This document shows, in pieces, positions 22,989 to 34,873 of a stretch of 64,000 bases of DNA. This DNA is from Panorpa germanica. Lineage: Eukaryota; Arthropoda; Insecta; Mecoptera; Panorpidae. Every line of letters starts with the position of its first letter. The stretch's first letter is position 1. A model generated the notes under the pieces. The model was given only the letters and a program-made list of their open reading frames with translations, was not told the DNA's origin and searched no databases. Position numbers and translations under genes: made by a program. Location of the stretch: positions 24,836,001-24,900,000 of the forward strand of contig OY783207.1 of assembly GCA_963678705.1 (NCBI GenBank), read 5' to 3'.

Positions 22989-25469
22989 ATGTTTCGAGGA
23001 CTTTTTCTTGGATTATGGAACAGAGGAATAAAAGGCCAAGAGCCAGCTACGCATGATGAAATCCTTAAATCGTATACATATAATTTCTTAAGAATGCAAA
23101 CCGAAGATTTTCCTGAAAATCGCTGGACAAGTGCGCCAGAAGTTTTAGAGCACATACGCTACGTATTGCCGGTGAGCGTGAAAAGTTTTATTTAATAAAA
23201 AAAAATCTTCTTCTTTTGTTTATTCCTCCTTTTTCAAAGTATTGTATTGTATTTATTAATTTAATAAATATGCGCATGACTTCTTCTTCTCCTCGTGTAT
23301 TCGTCCTTTATTCCTACTTTCTTGCTTTTTCTTCATCTTTCATTTCTTCTTCTCTCCACTCTCTGTACCTGCTTTCTTCAGTGCTTCCGTTTAACAATCA
23401 CTCGATCTCCGTTTCACTAATCACTTTCCATTAGCATTCCTCGTCTATATGTTCTAACACTCCTCTATCCCTTACACACTCTGCAGACTGTTCCCTCTCT
23501 TTCTTTGGTGCCTGTACTCAGAGCCGGAGTTAGAGGTGTAAAGGCCATGGGCCAACGAAAGGTCGGAGGCCCCTAAGTATTTTCCGAGAAAAAGGAACAA
23601 TTTTTTTCCGTCAAATCTTTCAAAAATTTAGTGCTTTGATCTCTATTGTGGAGGCCCCGGGGCCGTAGCCTCGCCTGCCCTCTCTGAAATACGGCCCTGC
23701 CTGTAGTGGTTTACAACAAGAGCGGTCATTTAAATATAATGTTATATAAATATAATATACATTCAATAGAAAAAAGCAATACATCCGTGAAAAGTAATGA
23801 AATTTTTATTTTAATCTAAAGTACGAACTCTGATATGAGTAATGAAATATAATATCTACCAAATGTCACCGAAATATTGCGTTTTTCTATTAATTTAAGA
23901 TGTCAGCTCTTGTTGAAACATTTATAAAATAACCACTCTTGTTGAAAGATCCTATATTTTCTTCTTCTCATTGCCCATTCTCAATCTCGCTATTCTCCTG
24001 TGCCTCTTTTGTCCTCTTCCTTTATGTACCACTATATTATATTTCACTTGTTCGATTTTCCTCATACTTTGATACTGCTGTACCTCCATATTCAACCCAG
24101 TCCCGCCTCCACACTCCTCTCTTTCAAAGTAATAGTCTTTTTAAGTAAGTGAACTGGTACTAAGTAAGATTTATTCGTATAACAAATCCTTTTTCATTCA
24201 ATATTACTCAATTTGATGAAGCAGGAGGAGATGTGAAATATTCGGTGTGTGTGTTTGAAATATTTCTTCAACTAGACATTACAGTTGATTGCACATGCCC
24301 CTCCCATTACCCCTCGGTACATCACTATGAGTATGTGTACTAGGTTTAGTAGCTTCATGCGTTTTGTTCTCACCCGTTTAATTTTTTATATCGGTTTTCC
24401 AATAAGATGAATCGATGTTGAAGTGAAATAAAACAAGCCGTGTGAGATATTAAAGAAATTCTTTTTTTATTTGAAAAGCACATGTATACCATTATGAATG
24501 GAATGTGATAATGTTCAAATGTCCGCCGCGGATTTGCATGGTGGCACGAATACGATAAGTCAAATTTTCAATAACTTTGCTCCTTAGATTTTGCTGAATT
24601 TGAGCAATGTATTGCCACTTGGTGAACCTCGTGTGGATGTGTACGCCAATTAACATAGCCATTCATCCAAAATGTTATCTGCTGTAAATTGGGCGCTACG
24701 TATACACTAACGAACACTAATTTTGATAGCAAAGTTTTATCATTTGGACGTGCTGCACAATTGTGTAACTTGTCATGGTGATTTGGCATCAGTGACTATA
24801 ATAAAAATCAAATTTGACAGATACCGTAAAAACAACATATCCACCACAGCCTGACAACATCGACCGGCCCGATATTGTACAACCCTATATTATTAAACAA
24901 ATGGGATTGAAAGCTATAAAGATTTATTAAAATTCTATTAAATATTGTGTTGGTTGAATGTATGTCTCTATTACCTTACGATCTTCTTACAAATATTTCA
25001 CATTTCATTTCTAACTGAGCATCAAAGCATTTTAAATCATAATATTACTATAAAACTTAATTAACAAGTAGACTTAACACTACATATCAAGCTTCATCTT
25101 CTTTGAGGTTAATTTCCCTTAGTTTATTTCTAACATCGTTCATTCATTTTAATTCTTACTTCTTCTTCCTGTGCAAGATTTCCATCAGGTCTACTTCACT
25201 TAACACCTACTCTTAATATACTCTAATGTTATGACTTGTTTCTTTGATCAAGTTGCTTCTCGTTGTCGCGCAACTCACGGCCAAATAAAACAAATCCACT
25301 GTCGGTAGAATAAGGAGATCACTGATGTGATAAATTTATTTTTTAGAGTTTCAATCCGCGGGAATCGACCTTGCACAACATTATAAAGATCCTGAGATTA
25401 CTGATGGAGGATTTTGTGGTTGAGACACAAACAAATGAAGCTGGCGTGGTACTATATGCGACCGTCTAG
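22989..25469 (+). CDS. Array gene A: small split winged-helix-like protein
   Basis: Two coding exons, 22989-23171 and 25347-25469, joined at a phase-0 GT/AG intron; 101 aa. An in-frame ATG at 22962 lies inside leader block 3, so I prefer the ATG at 22989. Exon 1 encodes a hydrophobic start, then 'ILKSYTYNFLRM', an 'NRW' and a second helix 'APEVLEHIRYVLP'. Exon 2 encodes 'STLHNIIKILRLLMEDFVVE', a short turn and 'EAGVVLYATV' before the stop. Helix, helix, helix and beta-hairpin is the order of a winged helix. Family not recognised; a DNA- or RNA-binding role is only inferred. The N-terminal 'MFRGLFLGLWNRG' is peculiar to this copy. The 2.2 kb intron holds retroelement and DDE transposase fragments. 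Confidence 0.72.
23270..23700 (-). mobile_element. Non-LTR fragment and GC-rich repeat in gene A intron
   Basis: 23270-23510 is pyrimidine-rich on the + strand and reads on the minus strand like the Lys/Arg/Glu-rich C-terminal part of the purine-rich non-LTR family. 23520-23700 has 'gaggccccggggccgtagcc' and neighbouring GC-rich phrases, like the element at 61.1 kb. A further short pyrimidine-rich piece is at 23940-24150. Confidence 0.5.
24440..24840 (-). mobile_element. DDE (mariner-related) transposase C-terminal fragment
   Basis: On the minus strand, broken frames read 'ILDEWLC' and later 'RIRATMQIRGGHLNI', resembling the end of insect DDE transposases, where 'R...C....G.H' closes the protein. 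Stops interrupt the frame. It sits in the intron of gene A in antisense. Confidence 0.5.
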
Positions 25470-25514
25470 TAGCTACCTTCCGATTCTAAACCCGTGAATA
25501 CGAGTCCATGGTTT

Positions 25515-25582
25515 ATCGATCCATCGATGTCGAATTTGTTATTGTAAAATAAAATATTTATTTATATTAAAATATTATATTC
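25515..25582 (+). promoter_or_regulatory. 3' UTR conserved block and poly(A) signal, gene A
   Basis: It contains 'atcgatgtcgaatttgttat', then AATAAA, then 'tttatattaaaatattatat'. Near copies follow genes B, C and G in the same order, and E and F keep parts of it. It likely marks the transcript end of each array unit. Confidence 0.6.
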
Positions 25583-26007
25583 TTTATACTTTACTCATTT
25601 ATTTTGTTATTAATTGCTTCCTTTTAATAATCCAGTTAAATAAGGATTTAACCTCGTAATAAGAGGTAATACATTTTTGTTTTGATATTTTATAGGTCCT
25701 ATTAGGTCTAAAATTATAATAAGTAAGCACTTTGCATGCGTAAAGCATGGCACTGGCTATTCCCACTATGCGTATTCTTATTTCAAAAGAAAACAGTCAA
25801 AACTTTTTTAATATATTTCCTTACCTATGTATTAGTTTATTTTTATAAATCAGTAAATTCGTTCTCGAGATATACGTTACAATGATGACGTTTTTACTTT
25901 CTCAATGTTAAGTATCCGCTCTTTAATTATTAATATCTCGTTTTGTAGCTAGTCAAAACATTTGAAATTTTGTAATTAAATTAAACGCACTGCTATTATA
26001 ATAATTA

Positions 26008-26607
26008 GGTCTGTCTCAGTATGGAACCGTATTAAAGCGACGGCGAATTCAGACGTAAATCGGCGGCTTGGTTGGCGGCTATTACTCTCAAAGCAAGCCG
26101 ACTCCTGTGTTCCTTGCAGGTGTTGTGTCACCATACATACACATAACGTACCAATATGACAATACGAGAAGTCAAGCTTGTGTATTGTAGGATGTATTGG
26201 AGTTGTCTTGCACTAACGTTGTGATGTTTCTATCACTATTTCACTTCAATTATAGTTCGCATTAACTTTATCTTCATTTGTATTCCGACAGGTGGAGTGG
26301 TTCCGTCATCTGTAGCCGATAAAACAGACATTTCATATGAACGATTGTGAGAAACTGAACTATAAATGAAGTCTTTCATGACAAAAAAATCATACGCATC
26401 TCCAATATTATGAAAGTGACTCCAAAATGTTTACTGGGATGTATCCGTCTGGTTAAAATTCGCTTAAATACGGTAGCAGTGTGAGAACTAGGTAACGCTT
26501 GGTTGCTTGCAGTATGTGAGGTTCATTACATTTACAGGGTTCGGATAGGTAAAGCGTAGTAGCGCGTATACGTTCGACCAAAATATGCTTCCATAGTGAG
26601 ACAAGCC
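26008..26607. mobile_element. 600-bp Harbinger-like MITE flanked by TTA
   Basis: The left end GGTCTGTCTCAGTATGG and the right end (ccatagtgagacaagcc) are inverted repeats with a few mismatches. Both sides are flanked by TTA (26005-26007 and 26608-26610), which fits the 3-bp TWA duplications of PIF/Harbinger elements. The inside shares 'gcgacggcgaattcagacgt' with the copy at 30 kb. No transposase is visible. Confidence 0.8.
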
Positions 26608-26766
26608 TTAGTGGCTAAAGTTTTTATAGAAAAGTAGTTTTAAGTAAACCACTTTTGCTTCACATCTTTAAGTGAAAGAACCAATTCATTGGGGAACCGG
26701 TGTCCAGCCGTAGCTGCTGCGATAGATATTTTATAAATGTTCCAGTTTAATTTTTACTTCTAAATA

Positions 26767-27090
26767 CGGTCCTGTATTAACCGGTTGTCATGATTTTGTT
26801 GCGTTGGCATTATGTTCAGCTCTTTGTAGACAAATTGTTTAATTCAAGGCAAACTGTGGGTCGAGTTAAATTATGCAGTTAACTGAACAATAAAACAATT
26901 ATTGTTATTTTACTGAAGCAGAATTTTCATTGCTCAATGATTTATAGCTTCGTTTTAAACGTCGATTTAACACGAAATAGTTGGTTTAGTGATTCTGCTT
27001 GGTGGTGAAACTCGTCAAGTATAGGTGTAAGGGATCCCTGATCATCATCCTGGGGTCACTGATGTTGTTGGCTTACTCATACAAACGAAA
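26767..27090 (+). promoter_or_regulatory. Shared leader/promoter region, gene B
   Basis: Block 1 is weak at 26767-26788. Block 2 is strong at 26813-26860 (ttcagctctttgtagacaaa ... gcaaactgtg). Block 3 is strong at 26981-27034 (ttggtttagtgattctgctt ... actcgtcaag ... ggtgtaagg). The ATG of gene B follows block 3 by about 57 bases. Confidence 0.65.
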
Positions 27091-28548
27091 ATGAATCCAC
27101 GAAATGTATTAATTCTCAAATCGTCTATATATAATTTTTTAAGAAAGAGAACCAACACCTCGCCCGAGTGTCGGTGGTGTACGGCTGTAGAAATACGAAT
27201 CAACGTGCTACACGAGATACCGGTAAGCATGGGACCAGTAAGCATCATTGTTAGGGCCCGATCAGATCAGATCTTCAATCTCACTTCAATCAGTTCACAC
27301 TGAACAGACTGGTTTTGTTTTTAGTGTTTTTCTGTGTGTCTCATAAAAATTATAAATATGATAAACAACAACTGAAAAGCGCAAATGTTCACAAAAAACA
27401 AAACGGTTTTCCTTTGATCTTATCGACTCCAGATGGGAATGTGTTTTGTTTACTAAAACAGTTTTTAAAGACAAAAGTGTTTTAACAACTGTCTGTTTGT
27501 TGTAAACTTTGGTGTTTTTGTTCAGAAAAACAAGTTTTTATTCGGGTTTTATTGAACTGTCTCTCTGGTGTGAAACCGGCATAAACAAACGCTCTTGAAA
27601 GTCTACTTTAGTGTACATGTACAACTGTCAATTTAAAGCTACTGCAATGGGACAGTCTTAGGTCTTCTAAAATGATCTTATTACAAATTGGTCGATATTA
27701 AATATTCTTTAAAACCTAATTAATTCCACATTTTGCCTACTCATGAACTACCAATCTTATTTTAATCGGTGTTGTGTAGACATTGATATATTCAGTTTTT
27801 ATCTGATTCAAGTAAACGTATGAATTTTGTTGATTTTGTGTGCGATTGTTCATTAGCTGCTTCCTATTTGATATGAACACAATATGTACCAGTATTAGTG
27901 GTGCCTAATGCCGCATGCACACATACTTGTCACATATATGTGACACAAATGAGACCATTCAGGTATAAGAATTAAGTGCGCAAAAGGCTAAATAATGCGA
28001 TGAAGGCAAAGAGAGAGATAGTTGCCGAAAGTTCTCTGTATCTCTTTCTAACCGAGAACTGCGACTGCTAGCCAGCAGCTATCTCTCTCTCTTTCCCTTT
28101 ATCGCTTCCTCTTACACGGCCGTACTCTTCGCGCACTCTATGCTTCGTATAATCGAGTTATGTGTGTACGGTACCTCGAACATGGTCGAAGCAAATATTT
28201 GAGCGATTTGATCTATTCTATTTTACTGAGACTAAACCGAAAATGTTTGTCGTTGTGTACGTATTCCAAATGTTTGCCAAATGAGCACGAACTATGTGTA
28301 CGCACCCAAATGTTTGGACCCGAACACGCAAGTGTTAACGCGGCCTATAACGTCGTTGAAATATTCTAGGCAACACTGACATGGTAATATATTTTTTTCA
28401 GTTATTAGATGCGAGCTATAAGACCATGGAATCCATCATGACCATCCTGCAATTGTTATTAGATACAAAAGCAATTCTAGCAAGTACAACTGAAGACGGA
28501 TTAGTGCTATACACGAATCTGCCAATGTCCCAAGTGCACCATGTGTGA
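27091..28548 (+). CDS. Array gene B: small split winged-helix-like protein
   Basis: Exons 27091-27222 and 28402-28548, phase-0 intron; 92 aa. Exon 1 encodes 'LILKSSIYNFLRKR', then 'CRW' and 'TAVEIRINVLHEIP'. This is closest to gene A in the array (LKS.xYNFLR and RW are shared). Exon 2 encodes 'YKTMESIMTILQLLLDTKAI', then a short hairpin ending 'DGLVLYTNL' and an eight-residue tail. The exon 2 acceptor follows a clear T-run (tttttttcag). The turn residues and 'G.VLY' match the wing pattern of genes A and D. Function unknown; a nucleic-acid-binding role is inferred only. Confidence 0.75.
28000..28350. repeat. Inverted repeat and dispersed fragment in gene B intron
   Basis: 'aaagagagagatagttgc' at about 28006-28024 pairs with 'gcagctatctctctctcttt' at about 28075-28094. 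The following 28145-28330 segment (cgaagcaaatatttgagcg, ccaaatgtttgccaaatgag) recurs at 61865-61995. Confidence 0.6.
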
Positions 28549-28560
28549 ATACTGTGTTTA

Positions 28561-28622
28561 TATCTATCTAGAAATTGTTTTTTTTAAATAAAATTATTAT
28601 TTATATTAAAATGTTGCATTCA
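28561..28622 (+). promoter_or_regulatory. 3' UTR block and poly(A) signal, gene B
   Basis: 'tctatctagaaattgttttt', AATAAA and 'tttatattaaaatgttgcat' follow the stop of gene B, in the same order as after gene A and gene C. Confidence 0.6.
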
Positions 28623-28649
28623 CTTTACTTTTATATTTCGTTATTCATA

Positions 28650-29820
28650 ATTTAATTAAATAAAACGTCTACCCCAGTATCACGATAGCTGTTTACGATG
28701 CAGGGCTGCATTTCATAAAATTAAAGATCATAAAATTCTCTACAAATTTGATCTTATGTATTTTTTCGAATGATTAGCCCTTCCCGAGATATAGCGCGGA
28801 GAGTGGAGGCCGCGCATCTGTATAATAGTATAATATCAAGGGATCCCGGTGATCTAGAATCAATAACAAAATCAATTTTTTTCGTTGATATTTTGAAAGT
28901 ATAGTCTTTTAAGAATATATTCTTAAACTTTTGTAAGGATATTGCCAATAGCTTCGTTTTCACAGCCGTTTTAGCATACTTCAATAGCCATAGCATATTT
29001 AAAACTTTAATCTTATTTATTTCAAAACTACTTTTTTCGGTATGGTGTTGTAGAAAAAAAAATGTTCAAACGAATCGCGTAAATTTTATTAACAACATCA
29101 ATAGCTATCGTTGGAACCACAATCATTTTTTTATTTCAATAATGTCGTATTTTTTTTTATTAAACAACTGGTAAAAAGAACCCAATTTTTGGAATTTCAA
29201 TTTCAAAAGCACGCCATTTTGTCAATTTTTATTATTTTTTTTCTTAGTTCCGACGACAACTGTACTAATACTCATACTAATTAATAACTTTTTTGGTTTT
29301 TATTATTCAGATAAATAGAAGAGTCAAAATAGGCAACACCGTCCAGGTCCAATTTTTTGACAGGGTCAGCGTCATTTTTAACATATTTAACAATATTTAC
29401 AAATTAAAAAATAAAAATTTGTATGTAGAATGAGTGAGTAGAGATGAGTAGTAGTAGCAGTAGTATGTAGATGAGTAGAGTGAGTTAAAATATCGTTTTC
29501 CATTATTTTTATAAGAAAACAATCCTCAAAATACCTTAAATTTCGAGCTCTAAACCACCGTCCCCCTTAACACGAGATTTATTAGTCGAGAGAGATTGCC
29601 GGTCAACACTGCACTTTGTGATAGAAATGTGAAATTTGGTACAGTGAGTTTAATAAGCAGATATTTTTTAGATGTGGAGCCACTTAAACTTTCACCCCTT
29701 CCCTGTTTGGGGAGCATAAAGTAACCAGACACAAACCCCAATGGAATAAGTACACCGAGCTAAAATGAAAGTATGTTGAAAAAGGAGACAGGTGTCAAAG
29801 CAAACATTTTTCAGTAGTGT
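28650..29820. other. Spacer, no gene seen
   Basis: AT-rich sequence with a GAGTA-rich low-complexity patch at about 29430-29485. Short minus-strand frames (28754-28996, 29550-29741) show no recognisable domain. Confidence 0.45.
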
Positions 29821-30067
29821 AAGTAGGGGAAGATGGGGAAATGGCGGTCTGTGGGTAATGCCGGACACATTGCAATCTAAAACTTCAAAAACATTTCGCT
29901 AACGCTACTAGTACCACCGTCTAGTATACGCCTGAATATATTTATTCACTCATAAAAAATGAAAATGCGATGAAGGTAAGGTTAAAGTGGCAAGGCAGTC
30001 ATTCTTAGCGGGTAATAGCGGTCACTGGATCTATGCTATTATTGTGAGAGCAAAGGGAGAGTTCTTA

Positions 30068-30755
30068 GGCCTGTCTCAGTATGGGACCGTATTTAAGCGA
30101 CGGCGTATTCGGACGTAAATCGGCGGATTGGATGAGCTACAAAGCAAACCGCCTATGTGTGTCACAGATGTCTGTAGTCGTGTATTAGGGGGTGTATTGG
30201 AGTTCTTTAGCACATATATAATTTATCATGAGAGCAAACTTCAACTTTAATTTTTATCGATACACTACTGGTATTAAAGGGACTTTAGCATTTATTATAT
30301 ATCTGAGTTCTGGTGGGCGTGAATTTAAATTTAGTTCTATCGTATCGGTATCGGTATCGGTGTCCATGATTTACTGAAATACAAACATAAACTGCATGCA
30401 GAACATACTCGTCATACGCGATGTCGTCGATAGACCCGAAAAGATCCGTATTGCAGCGAAAGAACAAGCGATCTTAGGTATCCCCTCCAGTCTGAGGCGG
30501 CTGTTTGCATTTACAAAGGTTCTGATAGGATATCGTTGTAGTAGTGGTAACGCTTGGATAAAATTCGCCTTTATACGGTTCTAATGTGCGAGGTAGTGCC
30601 GCCCGTATTCGGCCGGATTCGGTAGGCTTTGTAGTGCAGTCTGAGAGCTCCAGAGCGATCTCATTACATTTACATGGTTCGGATAGGTAAAGCGTAGTAG
30701 CCCGTATACGTCCGGCAGAAATTCGCTTAAATACGGTGCCATACTGAGACAGGCC
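30068..30755. mobile_element. 688-bp Harbinger-like MITE flanked by TTA
   Basis: The ends GGCCTGTCTCAGTATGG and CCATACTGAGACAGGCC are inverted repeats that continue into 'accgtatttaagcg', about 31 bases with one mismatch. Both sides are flanked by TTA (30065-30067 and 30756-30758). This is the best-preserved copy of the family. No transposase is seen. Confidence 0.88.
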
Positions 30756-31049
30756 TTAGGCGTCTTGATCTGTAGGTAATTTTCATAAAACAAATATAAA
30801 AATAATAATAATACGTTTGGTTTATTATAAAAGAAAATGTTTTGGTCAATTTTGGTTACAATATAAAAATTAAAGAACATGTATTGTTAAAATAAAAAAA
30901 AACGTTATCCTATTTTATTAATTACTTTATTTTAGAAGTAAAGCTGTGTTAATTTACTACCTAATATATCTTAACACCATTTGTAACATTATGAAATACA
31001 ATGAAGTATTAAGGATTGAGTAATTTCGAATGAACAGTAATATCCATAG

Positions 31050-31508
<459 letters not shown>

Positions 31509-31679
31509 CAGTATTCAGCCTCTTGCGCACTCTAGTCTTATATCTCTATGGTAATACCCCAATATTTGACCGCCATTACCCGCAGGTTGGGGATAAGGAC
31601 GATCAACGAAGGGTTTTAAAAAACGATAGAAAAATAACAAACGCTTAATAGATTGATAATGTGTATCGTTTTTTTTTAA

Positions 31680-32095
31680 ATATAGTTTCTCGGGCTTTCT
31701 AGGCTCGTAGCTTTTTATCGCCCCTAATATATTCTGCTTCTTCTTATACTTTGTATCCCGATAACAAGAATGATCTATTCATGGCTACTGCTGTTACAAA
31801 TTTCGGTTTCTCAATCAAAAAGGCGGTGTTAACAGGAAGCGTCTGCGAAGTCTGTAGCACCGCCCGTTGGAGTCCATTTCTTGCCATTGCTGTATTTTTA
31901 CATTGCCACAGAATGTGGTCAGGGTCTGCCTCTTCTTCACCACATTCGCATTTAGAGTTTAGAATGATTTTGTTTCTTGTTAGATGTTTCGGAGCTCCAG
32001 TATGATTCATTCTTAGTCTTGAGGTCATTGTTATTAATCTTCTTGGCCATTTTAGTTTGGCAAACCATGGCTTACGTCTCAGTATTGGTTGTATT
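31680..32095 (-). mobile_element. Non-LTR element 3' fragment (after RNase H)
   Basis: A minus-strand frame of 94 codons reads 'TSRLRMNHTGAPKHLTRNKI', then the Cys motif 'CECGEEEADPDHILWQC'. It ends with a 3' UTR (cgataaaaagctacgagcct) and a poly(A) seen as a T-run at 31669-31677. 37697-38600 is a longer copy of the same family. Confidence 0.78.
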
Positions 32096-32500
32096 GAATG
32101 TGTATCGTATTTATCTAAAGTCCACTAAATTAGCTATGTAAAAAGTCAGTTACTTTTTCCCTAAGTCCTTAAAATAAGAAAATATTTCGATTACTGCTGA
32201 AGTGACCGCCATTCCCCATCTTTCCCTACATTCAATAGTTTGTTGATGCATTTTTTTTTATTCTGCATACTGATTACTGCCCTCTTGTTCCTTACAAAGG
32301 AGTACGCGGTACCGTGTCGGGTGACCGATGCAATGTGAGAATCTCTTAACACATAACACTGATGATCTGATGCACATCTAATAAAGGAAAAGGATCATTC
32401 AAAAGCTAACATTTATAATTTACAAATTATTGATGGCTCCAATAAGTATTTTTCTTGCTTTCAAAGAGAATTTTACACTTTGAGTTAAATGATGTTTTGA

Positions 32501-32800
32501 TTTCGGTCCTGGTTCGCCTGAATGTTATTATTTGCTGAAGGTCACCAAAACAGTTCTAAACGTTTCTCCTATTATTTGTTGCATTGTCCTTAGACCTTTG
32601 TGTTGTGAGTTGATTGTTCTTACAAAATTAAAACAATGTGCTCCAAACAATAAAATAATTTGGTTGTAATGTAATGTAGCATCTTTCTAAAAGAAGTAAA
32701 ATCGACGTTGAATTAACGAGGAATAATTGTGTTAGTGTTAGTAGCGTCTGAATGGAAATACTCGTCAGTAAGGAAAAACGTAGCACTCTATTTTACGAAA
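32501..32800 (+). promoter_or_regulatory. Shared leader/promoter region, gene C
   Basis: Block 1 at 32501-32523 (tttcggtcctggttcgcctg). Block 2 is degraded near 32590-32620. Block 3 at 32731-32775 (gttagtgtt ... aaatactcgtcagtaaggaa). A frame with an ATG at 32729 runs into the gene, but block 3 is untranslated leader in the sister genes. Confidence 0.5.
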
Positions 32801-33467
32801 ATGAGTACGCTAAAGATAAAACAAAGATGGGCAGCTCAAGCCCATGAGGATTTAAGGGTTGAAATGGAAGCAAGAATGCAGATGGCTTATGTATACCAAA
32901 ACGTCATGAAATCGTTAGTTTGGCAGTATTTAACCGGGCGAACCGATACTTCTTTACTTGCGAGGTATTGTCATGCTATAGATGTACAGCAACATATAAT
33001 GTCAATTTGGCACCCGGTAAGCATTGCAAATTTATTGTTTCATCATCATTTCAATTTTTGAACTCCTTTTGTACATTTTCTTTAAATAACAGTAACACTA
33101 ACAATTTCAAATAAAGTAAACCCCTACAAATCAGAGGAACACAACTGACCAGACTAACCCTCCGCAGACTGCAGATTGCAGGTCATGCACTTTGCATTCC
33201 TCTGGTTATTCTAGCTAATTCACATAGAGTATATCTGCTTTGATTTGTCGTATTTCATTGATGTCGTCTAGCATTAAAGATAACACTGATAGGATAACAT
33301 ATATTCTTTTCTAGAATGAAGATCAGTTTTATGCGTCCTTGGAGTTCGTGACACTAGTCCTCGAAGCCATGGTTCAGGAAGGACTTGTTTGTAAAGCTTC
33401 TATTCCTGGCAGAACTTGGTATACGAACCAAGATACAAGAATATATTTTAAAGGGATGAGGAATTAG
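32801..33467 (+). CDS. Array gene C: winged-helix-like protein with N-terminal helix
   Basis: Exons 32801-33016 and 33315-33467, phase-0 intron of 298 nt; 122 aa. I start at the ATG at 32801 (MSTLKIKQRW). An upstream in-frame ATG at 32729 would translate the conserved leader. Exon 1 has an extra charged N-terminal helix (EDLRVEMEARMQMAYVYQ) also hinted at in gene H, then 'MKSLVWQYL' and 'VQQHIMSIWHP'. The usual Trp before helix 2 is absent. Exon 2 has 'SLEFVTLVLEAMVQEGLV', a short turn, 'TWYTNQ', and a 14-residue tail. It is the most compact unit (0.7 kb). Function unknown; winged-helix-like by pattern. Confidence 0.75.
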
Positions 33468-33506
33468 ATAAATAAAATGTTCAAATGTTATGCACTTACA
33501 AATCCA

Positions 33507-33553
33507 TGTTTTTTTAAATCGAAAATATTTATTTATATTAAAATGTTATATTC
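33507..33553 (+). promoter_or_regulatory. 3' UTR block, gene C
   Basis: 'atatttatttatattaaaat' then 'gttatattc', nearly identical to the block after gene A. A poly(A) signal AATAAA is just after the stop at about 33472. Confidence 0.55.
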
Positions 33554-33559
33554 AATATA

Positions 33560-34500
33560 TTTTTGTGTTTTATTAGAATAATTGAAACCTCCTCTCAACG
33601 AAGACGAACGTAACATATATACCTGCTTGCCTAAGTAGCATTAAATATGATTCAATTTTAATGTAATTAATGATTTGATATTAAGATGGTCTGGGAATTT
33701 ATGAGCATTTTCCAACATGGAAAAATATTTGAAGCAATAACTTGATTCAGAGGAGGATCAAGGGCATCGATCGTAAGTCAAAAATTAAATCAAGACTAGC
33801 TTGTTGGAATTTATGTTTCACAGTGCTTTAACACAGGATTCTATTTGGCCCAGCTTAATTTTCAATGGAATTTGGTTTTCTTTTTCATAACAAACTGAGC
33901 GATAAAATAAAAACACTAAAAAGAAAATGAACTTAATCAACAGAAGGTCTCAGCATGAATTAGTCGCATTAGTACATTTTATCATGAGACAAAGCTTTTG
34001 CTTTAATGTTTATCAACGCACCTCCATACCATACCATATGCAATCTATTAGAGATGTAATATTTTGGGCGTGGATGTTCGCGCATAGATTGTCTGTGCAG
34101 ATGTAATATTTAGGCGGGTGCATTACTAGTACTATGAATATTTTACTCTCGACAAACCCTCTATTATCTTTTCACTATCCTTCCTGCCTTCTCTCTTCGT
34201 TTTCACTTCTCCACTTATGTCTATTACAGGTATAGACGCTCTATCTTTACTATTTCCTCTTGACTCTCTTACTTTACTCTTTCTTCTTGACTCTCTACCT
34301 TTACTATTTTTACTCAACTATGGTTGCGTCTGAGTTCGATTCCCAGAAATGGAAAAAGTTTATTCCATGACTAGTAAAAGAAATAACTTACTAAATAATA
34401 AACAAATCATACACCTATGATAAACAACTCTACAAAACACAAAATTATTATATTACAGCTAAATGTTTAAATCCTTGTAATAAAATAAAAAAGTAAACAA
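33560..34500. other. Spacer between genes C and D
   Basis: AT-rich DNA with a pyrimidine-rich patch at 34140-34320 that reads on the minus strand as a Lys/Arg/Ser-rich frame, like parts of the purine-rich non-LTR family. No gene seen. Confidence 0.4.
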
Positions 34501-34514
34501 AAAATAAAACTGCA

Positions 34515-34873
34515 AGTTCGCTCCTGCTTCGCCTGATTGTTGTGATTTGCAGTGATTTGCAGTGTCCAAACACAGTGTAATACTTGTAGAACTATTTCTT
34601 TTATTGTGTTGAGTTCTTTGTCAACAAATATTTTAATTGAAAGCAAACTGTGAGTTGATTTATTTAAAAAATGAAATCAAATGTTCTAAACAATAAAACT
34701 ATTTGGCTGTAATTTTACTGAAGCTAGTACTCGGGACGTTTAATGTTTTTGTAAATTCGTTGTGAATATAATTGATTCTGTTTGTAGTGGACACTCGTCA
34801 AGCACAGGTGCAAGGAAGACATCATCATCACCAACAACTCACTGACTTCGTAGAATTGTCTGCGTAAGCAAAA
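34515..34873 (+). promoter_or_regulatory. Shared leader/promoter region, gene D
   Basis: Block 1 at 34515-34540 (gttcgctcctgcttcgcctg). Block 2 at 34611-34654 (gagttctttgtcaacaaata ... gcaaactgtg). Block 3 at 34771-34819 (attgattctgtttgtagtgg ... cactcgtcaagcacaggtg). All three blocks are well kept. Confidence 0.65.
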
